NCBI GenBank assembly: GCA_023301395.1
Contig: JALZUY010000046.1
Location: 1-5,194 of the forward strand
Length of the DNA stretch: 5,194 nt
DNA from: Nonlabens sp.
Lineage (GTDB): Bacteria; Bacteroidota; Bacteroidia; Flavobacteriales; Flavobacteriaceae
Direction of reading: 5' to 3'
Positions 1 to 5,194 of this stretch are shown here, piece by piece (position 1 is the first letter of the stretch; each line of letters starts with the position of its first letter). Position numbers and translations under genes: made by a program. The notes beneath the pieces are model-generated. The model was not told the origin of the DNA, ran no database searches, and saw only the letters and a list, made by a program, of their open reading frames with translations.

Positions 1-458
1 ATCCAGTCAAACTCTTTGCCTAGTTCATAAAGCGAATAAACGGCATAAGCCATATTTGCTGTTTTATCTGTAGAGATAAATTCTTGAAAACAGCCTTCTA
101 CCATACTTTCTCGAGAAGGTTTAGTTAATAGTTCTTTGACAATGGTTACATTCTTATTGTAATATTTTTTTGATAGAATAGTCGATATTTTACAAAGAGC
201 TCTCATGCCCGATGAGTTGATATCCAGCTCATATAAAGCCGCGATTTCATTCAAGAAAGGATAACAGGATTCCTCGTGCAGTAAAAAGGATTGCTCTAGA
301 CTCCAGCAGGCTTGGTGAGAGACTCCACTTTCTGGACGGCATAACTCGATAAGCTCTGACAGTATATTGTAACTAACAGCAGCTGTGCCGAGACGTACTC
401 TTTCGGCTTTGTAGGCTTTAAGATTTTTAAGCTCTGATTTGAGTTGGATGGAAGTCAA
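1..458 (-). CDS. Partial helical (HEAT-like) repeat protein of the purB-adjacent flavobacterial family; 3' end outside window
   Basis: The reading frame is open for 152 codons and runs off the left edge, so the C-terminus is missing. It opens at TTG (458-456). An in-frame TAA lies at 467-465 and the first in-frame ATG is only about 90 codons in, so TTG is the only sensible start near the front. The translation begins (M)TSIQLKSELKNLKAYKAER and contains a HQACWSLEQS segment followed by amphipathic helices, with helix-rich, HEAT-like spacing. From memory it matches a roughly 190-residue flavobacterial family encoded next to purB, whose members share an ACW/AAW-x-LE motif, a KYY motif and a YxxxxLYxLG-x-x-x-xW ending like the one here. 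That family is often labelled 'adenylosuccinate lyase' in databases, but I see no lyase signature, so the label probably comes from the neighbour. The start is one base after the stop of the preceding lipoprotein gene (TAAATTG), suggesting translational coupling. The molecular function is unknown. Confidence 0.75.
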   Translation of the reverse strand, partial: MTSIQLKSELKNLKAYKAERVRLGTAAVSYNILSELIELCRPESGVSHQACWSLEQSFLLHEESCYPFLNEIAALYELDINSSGMRALCKISTILSKKYYNKNVTIVKELLTKPSRESMVEGCFQEFISTDKTANMAYAVYSLYELGKEFDW

Positions 459-459
459 T

Positions 460-891
460 TTATTTTAAGGCTTCTTGGAATTCGGAATATTGACTTATTG
501 TCATAGGAAATTTAGTTACTGAACCTCTACCGAAAGTAGCGTCCTCATTTCCACATGCAATATCTAGTATTTGTCTAGCCTTTAAAGTTGTAACATTTTT
601 ATCTCTTGTAGACCATACGGGTTTTTCAATAGTATGGTCGTTGCGTGAGAATTCTTTGTATGCTGTTTCACTAATTAAACTAGATCCATTGCATAGTGAA
701 TCTTTATCATCACTATTAGTTAAAAATATGTATCTAGTTTGTGTCATTTTAATGGCGTCTTCTTGTGGTCCATTAGATAATATAATAGTCCACAAAAAAG
801 ATTCTTTACTACGAAATTCTTTTGCAATTCCTTGCTTTGGTTTACAGGATATAAGTGCAACTATGGCTAGTAATAGAATTATATGTTTCAT
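460..891 (-). CDS. Small hypothetical lipoprotein (143 aa)
   Basis: I do not recognise this protein. Its first 16 residues, MKHIILLLAIVALISC, form a lipoprotein signal peptide: a Lys near the start, a hydrophobic stretch, and a LISC lipobox with Cys16 as the predicted lipidated residue. It should therefore be membrane-anchored on the periplasmic or outer-membrane side. The mature part is polar and of about 127 residues, with two further cysteines (67 and 113) that could pair, and no domain I can name. I chose ATG at 891-889. A TTG two codons upstream (897-895) would extend it to 145 residues, but the ATG gives the same 16-residue signal length as the neighbouring lipoprotein. It follows that gene by 38 bases and ends one base before the next start. 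Its GC content, about 30% by hand count of sampled lines, is lower than that of the sirtuin gene and the leftmost gene. It is probably accessory and its function is unknown. Confidence 0.7.
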   Translation of the reverse strand: MKHIILLLAIVALISCKPKQGIAKEFRSKESFLWTIILSNGPQEDAIKMTQTRYIFLTNSDDKDSLCNGSSLISETAYKEFSRNDHTIEKPVWSTRDKNVTTLKARQILDIACGNEDATFGRGSVTKFPMTISQYSEFQEALK

Positions 892-900
892 AATCAATTG

Positions 901-938
901 TCTTCTATAAAATTAATAAAATTTGAGTTTTATTCAAA
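901..938 (-). promoter_or_regulatory. Weak Bacteroidota-type promoter candidate before the 143-aa lipoprotein
   Basis: Reading the minus strand, TTTG (938-935) is followed after 19 bases by TAATTTTA (915-908). This resembles the Bacteroidota pattern of a -33 TTTG and a -7 TAnnTTTG, with 7 of the 8 positions of the second box compatible (final A instead of G). Transcription would start near base 901, about 10 bases ahead of the ATG at 891. The -33 box overlaps the last codons of the preceding gene. In such AT-rich DNA a match of this quality can arise by chance. Confidence 0.25.
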
Positions 939-1556
939 CATTATCGTTGCAATTTCATGTTCCATACCCATCATAAACCAGCCACCAGTGATGATATGAT
1001 AAATACGGTTGTCTTTTAGAATCATTTTTGAAGGGCATTTTACGTCAACCTTCATTTCCCAATAACTTCTATGTTTTTGTTTAAAGTTCATTAATTTGTC
1101 AAATGACTTTTTAGCCATTTCTTTATTGGGATAAATATATTCCGTCATAGATCCTCTAGGATAAGTATTAGAACTTATTGTTACTTGACCTTTAAATTTA
1201 AAAGAGCTTATAAGTAAAACGTCTTCACAAATTTTAAGAATTTCATTCTTGAGTTTTCGTTCTCTTTCAAGGTGAAATCGCTGGTTAGTGCTTAATAAGT
1301 TGATTCTATCAAATTCTATTTGTTGCATTTCTGTTATCGAGAACAAATATTTAGAATTCTCAAGTTTCACTTTATAACGATTTAGATGTGATGTAGTATC
1401 TTGATAGATTATAGAAGGTGCTGGTTCTTGTTCAATAACGGGTTCTATTTTTTGAATTACAGAATCGGTTTTTTCCTTTACAATAGGAGTTTCTTTTTTC
1501 AACTCATTACAGCTTATTATAAGAACTGCGATTAATAGGAATAGTATCTTTTTCAT
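930..1556 (-). CDS. Hypothetical lipoprotein (208 aa) with charged linker
   Basis: This is an unrecognised protein with a clear lipoprotein signal peptide, MKKILFLLIAVLIISC, and lipidated Cys16. Residues 17-50 form a Lys/Glu/Pro-rich, low-complexity and probably disordered tether. Residues about 60-208 look like one folded alpha/beta domain: a charged helix (about 75-115), a strand region around FKGQVTISSN (121-130), a TEYIYPNKEMAKKSFDKL segment (138-155) and a C-terminal NRIYHIITGGWFMMGMEHE stretch (183-201). Cys110 and Cys174 are the other cysteines. I cannot assign a Pfam family. The ATG (1556-1554) overlaps the sirtuin stop by one base (TAATG), so translation is probably coupled to the upstream operon. 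GC content, about 22-30% in sampled lines, is far below that of the sirtuin gene. The most likely location is the inner or outer membrane, facing the periplasm or the cell surface; the role is unknown. Confidence 0.75.
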   Translation of the reverse strand: MKKILFLLIAVLIISCNELKKETPIVKEKTDSVIQKIEPVIEQEPAPSIIYQDTTSHLNRYKVKLENSKYLFSITEMQQIEFDRINLLSTNQRFHLERERKLKNEILKICEDVLLISSFKFKGQVTISSNTYPRGSMTEYIYPNKEMAKKSFDKLMNFKQKHRSYWEMKVDVKCPSKMILKDNRIYHIITGGWFMMGMEHEIATIMFE

Positions 1557-2239
1557 TATGGTAATAGGTTCAACAAATCAGCCACTTTTTGAACGCCAGT
1601 ACTAGCATTTTCAACAATTACTTGAAGTTTGCCATGACTTTCTAGCGATGGATGAGGATCTACAAAATATATAGGACAATCTTGTGGGGCATAATCTTTT
1701 AATCCAGCAGCTGGATATACTTGGAGTGATGTTCCTACTATGAGTAGGATATCTGCCTTTGCGGTGATTTCAATGGCTTGATCCATCGCTGGAACTTCCT
1801 CGCCAAACCATACAATATGTGGTCGCAACTGTGATCCAGCATCGCATAAATCTCCTAGGTGAATATCTTCTTCCCAGTGTTTCTGGTCTATATAGTTCTT
1901 GCTGCTGCGCACTTTGCGCAACTCGCCGTGCAAGTGTAATATGTTGCTAGAACCAGCGCGCTCGTGTAAATCATCTACATTTTGAGTAATCACGTTTACC
2001 TTAAAATTGCGTTCCATTGCTGCAATACAGTGATGTGCATGATTAGGTTCTACTTCTTTTAATTGTGCTCTACGCAAGTTGTAAAAATTGAGAACTAGTT
2101 CTGGATTTGCCGCAAATCCTTGTGGCGATGCGACTTCCATAACGTCGTGTCCTTCCCATAATCCTCCAGAGTCTCTGAAAGTTGAGATTCCACTCTCGGC
2201 ACTTACACCAGCGCCAGTTAATATCACTAGATTTTTCAT
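1556..2239 (-). CDS. cobB: NAD-dependent protein deacylase, sirtuin class III (CobB-type)
   Basis: This cytoplasmic sirtuin removes acyl groups from lysine side chains using NAD+, giving nicotinamide and O-acyl-ADP-ribose. The 227-residue length is normal for a bacterial CobB. NAD-binding and catalytic motifs are complete: GAGVSAESGISTFR (9-22), TQNVDDLH (85-92, with Asn87 and Asp89), catalytic His104 in LHGEL, LRPHIVWFGE (138-147) and GTSLQVYPAA (169-178). Tyr53 and Arg56 form the YxxR signature that in SIRT5 and E. coli CobB binds succinyl and malonyl groups, so desuccinylase activity is predicted alongside deacetylation. The usual zinc-binding cysteines are missing: only Cys132 remains between His104 and Leu138, and Ser112 sits where E. 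coli CobB has Cys. The gene starts 9 bases after the methyltransferase stop and overlaps the next start by one base. It is a housekeeping-type sirtuin, not a fused defence SIR2. The family call is very secure; substrates in the cell are not shown by the sequence. Confidence 0.95.
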   Translation of the reverse strand: MKNLVILTGAGVSAESGISTFRDSGGLWEGHDVMEVASPQGFAANPELVLNFYNLRRAQLKEVEPNHAHHCIAAMERNFKVNVITQNVDDLHERAGSSNILHLHGELRKVRSSKNYIDQKHWEEDIHLGDLCDAGSQLRPHIVWFGEEVPAMDQAIEITAKADILLIVGTSLQVYPAAGLKDYAPQDCPIYFVDPHPSLESHGKLQVIVENASTGVQKVADLLNLLP

Positions 2240-2248
2240 TCTAGCAAG

Positions 2249-3412
2249 TTATAATTTCTTTGCTTGGATTACAACTGGTTTTCCCATAGAACTGGTGAAG
2301 AAAAGATAGTCGGTCTCGTGTTCTTTGAGTTGGTATTTCTTTCTTAGTTGGTACACGCTTTCGCGAAAGCTTCTTACCACAACAGCACGATGACTTTTAC
2401 CATAAGAGCGTTTAATATCTTTAGGCTTATAAGCTTTGAGCTCTTCTACAAGAAAGGTTCTTCCTGGGAAATCAATACGATTCTTACTAGTGAAAAGATG
2501 CGCGTCTTGATCAATTTTTGAAAGGTCATATTGCTCACATATAAAACCAAAAGCTTGTGACTTCATCACAGCAGCATTAGGCTCATAGAGATAGGTGAGT
2601 GGTTCACTTATTTTTATAGTAGCTTTATTGTTCCATAGAAAAGAAAGATCTGGTTGCTCACTTTCTAGATTCACACAATGAACGCTTACTTCACTAGCTT
2701 CTTTTTCTAGAATCCAGAGCAGTTCTTTGACTTCGTTTTTAAGGGCAACTATGTGAATACCACTTACGCTGTGGAGTTGTTTTAATCCTGCGGTGATGTC
2801 CAGCATAGGCGATGTTTTAATCATCACAAGTTTACTTTTTTCTAGAAGCAGATCTAGATTTTCAATCACGTTAGGTTCATAGTCTTCCAGTAAAATAGCC
2901 TTAGTTTTTGCAGCTGTTTTACGACTAGGATCTAGATATATTAAATCATAATCGCTGCCTGCTGTTTTAAGAATTTCTATGCCGTTACCGGAAAAACTCT
3001 TTGTGGTTAATCCTTGTGCTAGAAATGACTGAGCGGCTAGTTCTTGCAGTGTAGAATTAAGTTCTACGTGAGTTGTGTCATTATACTTTTTAGCAAAAGC
3101 AGAAACATCAATACCAAATCCGCCAGTTAAATCCATCATTTTGTTTCCTTGAAAAAGATTAGCTTTATAAACGGCTGTGGACCAGGAGCTGGTTTGTTCT
3201 AGATTTACTTTAGGCGGGAAAATGACTTGATAGTTCTCAAAAAGTAACGGGAATTTACTGCGTGCTTTTTGAAAACCTATGAGTTGTTGAGCAAGTTCTG
3301 GAGAACTTATCGACTCAAACGGATGTGATTTAAGAAGAAAAGATGCCGCATTTTCATGGAGATGCTCCATTAAATAATCACGTACGACATGCTCTAGCAA
3401 CGATAAATTCAT
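2249..3412 (-). CDS. Class I SAM-dependent methyltransferase with THUMP-like C-terminal domain (PG_1098-like)
   Basis: This 387-residue cytoplasmic protein has three parts. The first is an N-terminal helical region (about 1-75) with FLLKSHPFESISSPEL (25-40). The second is a Rossmann methyltransferase core (about 85-240). The third is a C-terminal region (about 260-387) that I take to be the ferredoxin-like and THUMP-like domains of the family named after Porphyromonas PG_1098. In the core, DLTGGFGIDVSAFA (94-107) is the glycine-rich SAM-binding motif I, Glu117 is the expected ribose-binding acid, DLIYLDPSR (156-164) is motif IV, and KTSPMLD (199-205) follows. A DP motif in this place and a THUMP-like tail suggest an RNA substrate, but the target has not been established to my knowledge. 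The ATG follows the TAG of the transporter gene with no gap, so coupled translation is likely. Codons 348-352 (SFRES) are formed by a perfect 14-bp palindrome. Confidence 0.9.
   Translation of the reverse strand: MNLSLLEHVVRDYLMEHLHENAASFLLKSHPFESISSPELAQQLIGFQKARSKFPLLFENYQVIFPPKVNLEQTSSWSTAVYKANLFQGNKMMDLTGGFGIDVSAFAKKYNDTTHVELNSTLQELAAQSFLAQGLTTKSFSGNGIEILKTAGSDYDLIYLDPSRKTAAKTKAILLEDYEPNVIENLDLLLEKSKLVMIKTSPMLDITAGLKQLHSVSGIHIVALKNEVKELLWILEKEASEVSVHCVNLESEQPDLSFLWNNKATIKISEPLTYLYEPNAAVMKSQAFGFICEQYDLSKIDQDAHLFTSKNRIDFPGRTFLVEELKAYKPKDIKRSYGKSHRAVVVRSFRESVYQLRKKYQLKEHETDYLFFTSSMGKPVVIQAKKL
2357..2370. repeat. 14-bp perfect palindrome GCTTTCGCGAAAGC inside the methyltransferase gene
   Basis: The sequence GCTTTCGCGAAAGC reads identically on both strands and lies in frame within the methyltransferase gene, encoding residues SFRES. 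The next outer pair (C at 2356, T at 2371) breaks the symmetry. It occurs once in this window. From memory, this palindrome is strongly over-represented in some marine Flavobacteriaceae, where it often sits inside coding regions. That would make it a dispersed genomic motif and not a local operator, but I cannot verify this here. Confidence 0.5.
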
Positions 3413-4516
3413 CTATAGATTGCGTGTAAGTTTCTGCACGATTTTATACTCGCTCAAAAACTCTTTAGAAATCACTTTAATCGCAGTGTAAGTAGGTACA
3501 GCTAGTACTAAACCTATCACACCGAAAAGTAATCCAGCAATCAATATGATAATAAATATTTCAAGTGGATGAGATTTTACGCTTTTACCAAATATCAATG
3601 GTTGGTTTGCAAAATTATCAATCAATTGAACTAAAGTATAACCTATGGTTATGATTATAAGTTTAGGAAGTATTGTTTCTGTAAAATCTGCCCCTAGATT
3701 ATCACTTATCGCAAAGCCCATCATTAAGAAGGCGCCTATTGCTGGACCTAAATATGGAATAAGATTTAATAGCGCACAGAAAAATGCAATAATGAGCGCA
3801 TTTTCAACACCTACAATAAGGAGTATAATACTGTAAAGAATAAATAATATAAATATCTGGAGTATAAGTCCTATAAAGTATCGAGATAATAGTTTCTTAA
3901 TTTTATTGAATGCTTTGAGAAATTGACCTTCGGTTTCTTTTTTTGAGAATACGAGAACACCTTCCACTAGTAAACGACTGTCTTTAAGAAGGAAAAATGC
4001 AATAAATACAATTGAAAAAAGACCTATCATAATATTTCCTAACGTACCAAATATTCCATTTACAAATTGAGGAATAATTTTCATGTCAAAATTTTGAACA
4101 TATTCTAAACCTTTAAATCGTTCATAGATGTTTACTCTTTTTATACCAAAATATTCACTTATTTGAGTGTTTAATACCTCAAGATTTCCCTTAACTTCAT
4201 CAATATCAATACGACCTAGATTTTCTCCTTGTTCTAGGACAATAGGGATGATCATATAAGTTACGCCAGCTAGTATACCCAGTATTAATATAATCGTGAT
4301 GATTACTGCAAGTGTATTGTGAAATTTAAGACGATCTCTTAAGAATAATACAAGAGGTCTACCTACTAGGGAAATAACAGCTGCGATTCCTATATATAGA
4401 ATTACAGATTGTACTTTCCAAATAAACCAGAGTAAGGTTATAATACCACCTATTATGAGAAGAGCTCTTAGAATACCGTAGGCGATAGATTTTGAATTAA
4501 CAGCAGGTGTAGACAT
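3413..4516 (-). CDS. AI-2E family (TqsA/YdgG-like) membrane transporter
   Basis: This 367-residue inner-membrane protein has about eight hydrophobic segments: roughly 12-32, 36-57, 67-94, 155-178, 211-237, 240-271, 283-300 and 318-345. A soluble loop lies between the third and fourth segments (95-154), which is the layout of the AI-2E family. Conserved family features are FFLLKD (174-179), NLIPYLGPAIG (251-261), the QPLIFGKSVKSHPLEIF stretch (305-321) and the terminal GLVLAVP (335-341). Members have been linked to autoinducer-2 export (TqsA) and, in other bacteria, to sodium/proton antiport. The sequence does not decide the substrate, so 'AI-2 exporter' should not be taken literally. The ATG (4516-4514) is 3 bases after the DUF4159 stop, and the TAG abuts the methyltransferase ATG, so it sits mid-operon. 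Its Ile/Phe-rich composition explains the low local GC content. Confidence 0.92.
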   Translation of the reverse strand: MSTPAVNSKSIAYGILRALLIIGGIITLLWFIWKVQSVILYIGIAAVISLVGRPLVLFLRDRLKFHNTLAVIITIILILGILAGVTYMIIPIVLEQGENLGRIDIDEVKGNLEVLNTQISEYFGIKRVNIYERFKGLEYVQNFDMKIIPQFVNGIFGTLGNIMIGLFSIVFIAFFLLKDSRLLVEGVLVFSKKETEGQFLKAFNKIKKLLSRYFIGLILQIFILFILYSIILLIVGVENALIIAFFCALLNLIPYLGPAIGAFLMMGFAISDNLGADFTETILPKLIIITIGYTLVQLIDNFANQPLIFGKSVKSHPLEIFIIILIAGLLFGVIGLVLAVPTYTAIKVISKEFLSEYKIVQKLTRNL

Positions 4517-4519
4517 ATT

Positions 4520-5158
4520 TTAATTAGTAAATACATATTTAATAATATTTGCTCCCATATCAAGAGCTTTCTTGCGTAGAGATGGAGGATCGTTATGAAC
4601 TTCTGGACTTTCCCATCCATCACCTAGATCTGATTCTACTGTGAATAGTAAAACTAATCTACCTTCATGAAAAATACCGAGAGCTTGTGGTCGCTCTCCA
4701 TCATGTTCATGAATTTTTGGTAATCCTTGAGAAAAGATTACATGATTATTAAATATCTCATGATTTGCTGGTAATTCAATTAATTCTTTATCTGGAAATA
4801 ATTTAATAAGTTCTTTTTCAAGATAAGGACGCATCCCATAATTATCATCTATGTGTAAAAAACCACCGCTAAGCAAGTAGTTTTTTAGATTTTCTATGTC
4901 GTCTTCATTAAATACTACATTACCATGGCCAGTCATATGAATAAATGGGTATTGAAAAATATCTACGCTGCTGGCTTCAACAGTAACTATGTCATCACTT
5001 AAGGTAGTCCCTATTTCCTCATTACAATAATTGACTAAATTGATCAGAGCGGTAGGGTTTGAATACCAGTCGCCGCCACCGTTATATTTTAATACGGCAA
5101 TTTCTTGCGCCATAGATATGTGCGCGATACATAAGAATAGAAAAAATAACTGTTTCAT
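4520..5158 (-). CDS. Exported DUF4159 domain-containing protein
   Basis: This is a 212-residue secreted protein with a Sec signal peptide, MKQLFFLFLCIAHISMA, and probable signal-peptidase I cleavage after Ala17. The mature protein is one DUF4159 domain of about 190 residues, predicted to have a fold like class I glutamine amidotransferases. Recognisable family segments are NGGGDWYSNP (26-35), FIHMTGHGNV (72-81), SGGFLHIDDNYGMRPYLEKE (97-116), LPANHEIFNN (129-138), HDGERPQALGIFHEGRLV (152-169), the ESDLGDGWE motif (175-183) and a final KALDMGANIIKY helix (197-208). In other phyla DUF4159 is fused to BatA-like aerotolerance modules; the short stand-alone form is typical of Bacteroidota. The role is unknown; the location should be the periplasm. 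It is the first gene of the run, with a promoter-like element 16-23 bases ahead of its ATG (5158-5156). I saw no shorter start that keeps the signal peptide. Confidence 0.92.
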   Translation of the reverse strand: MKQLFFLFLCIAHISMAQEIAVLKYNGGGDWYSNPTALINLVNYCNEEIGTTLSDDIVTVEASSVDIFQYPFIHMTGHGNVVFNEDDIENLKNYLLSGGFLHIDDNYGMRPYLEKELIKLFPDKELIELPANHEIFNNHVIFSQGLPKIHEHDGERPQALGIFHEGRLVLLFTVESDLGDGWESPEVHNDPPSLRKKALDMGANIIKYVFTN

Positions 5159-5173
5159 AAATTACTAATTACG

Positions 5174-5181
5174 CAAACTTA
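5174..5181 (-). promoter_or_regulatory. Promoter -7 element (TAAGTTTG) for the DUF4159-led operon
   Basis: On the minus strand TAAGTTTG matches the Bacteroidota -7 consensus TAnnTTTG exactly. It ends 15 bases before the DUF4159 ATG, leaving a short leader of about 10 bases, which is common in this phylum. The matching -33 TTTG would lie around 5201-5204, just outside the window, so the pair cannot be confirmed. It is in the right place to drive the tightly packed genes that follow. Confidence 0.5.
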
Positions 5182-5194
5182 ATAAGGATAATTA

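Noticed and set aside
892..897. TTG start giving a 145-residue lipoprotein
   Set aside because: It adds only two residues; the ATG at 891 is a better codon and gives the usual short lipoprotein signal.
641..910. Plus-strand open frame of 89 codons
   Set aside because: It lies antisense across the lipoprotein gene with its clear signal peptide, has no recognisable domain, and opposes the direction of every other gene.
905..929. Possible terminator between the two lipoprotein genes
   Set aside because: The self-complementary stretch is weak, almost purely A/T and without a GC stem or a run of T after it.
1556..2239. SIR2 gene as part of an antiphage defence system
   Set aside because: The protein is a short, complete CobB-type deacylase in a housekeeping run, with no nuclease, Argonaute, STAND or HerA partner nearby.
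2088..2309. Plus-strand open frame of 73 codons
   Set aside because: It is the shadow of the sirtuin start and methyltransferase end, both strongly supported on the other strand.
3645..3836. Plus-strand open frame of 63 codons
   Set aside because: It is antisense to conserved membrane segments of the AI-2E protein; such open frames are expected there.
3413..4516. Evidence for AI-2 quorum sensing
   Set aside because: The family name is historical; no luxS, lsr genes or signal receptor are in the window and many family members do other things.

Overview
The window looks like a piece of a Flavobacteriia/Flavobacteriaceae (Bacteroidota) chromosome. The base composition is AT-rich and there are no strong Shine-Dalgarno sequences. 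Promoter-like elements have the Bacteroidota form TAnnTTTG. The proteins most resemble flavobacterial families as I remember them: a stand-alone DUF4159 protein, a PG_1098-like methyltransferase, and a small helical-repeat protein of the kind found beside purB. A 14-bp palindrome and frequent CTAG sites suggest a marine genus such as Nonlabens or Dokdonia, but this is only a guess. No database was consulted.

Every gene I accept lies on the minus strand, so transcription runs from right to left. From right to left they are: a short upstream region with a promoter-like TAAGTTTG (5174-5181); an exported DUF4159 protein (4520-5158); an AI-2E family membrane protein (3413-4516); a class I SAM-dependent methyltransferase with a THUMP-like C-terminus (2249-3412); a CobB-type sirtuin deacylase (1556-2239); two unrecognised small lipoproteins (930-1556 and 460-891); and a helical-repeat protein cut off by the left window edge (1-458). 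The first five genes are separated by 3, 0 and 9 bases and then a 1-base overlap, which indicates one operon. The only real intergenic space inside the window is 38 bases in front of the second lipoprotein, and it holds a weak promoter candidate. The last gene starts at TTG one base after the preceding stop, so it may be translationally coupled. No stretch over 300 bases is without a gene.

The first four genes and the leftmost gene look like ordinary core genes of this lineage. They cover a cell-envelope protein of unknown role, a membrane transporter or permease of uncertain substrate, a probable RNA or protein methyltransferase, and an NAD-dependent lysine deacylase/desuccinylase. No single pathway ties them together. 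The two lipoproteins are noticeably more AT-rich than the genes on either side and are the best candidates for accessory, lineage-specific content. I see no RNA genes, insertion sequences, CRISPR array, prophage or convincing defence system. Nothing here supports a dramatic new system. The most useful points are the lipoprotein island, the TTG-started gene prone to misannotation, the sirtuin without its zinc cysteines, and the palindrome.
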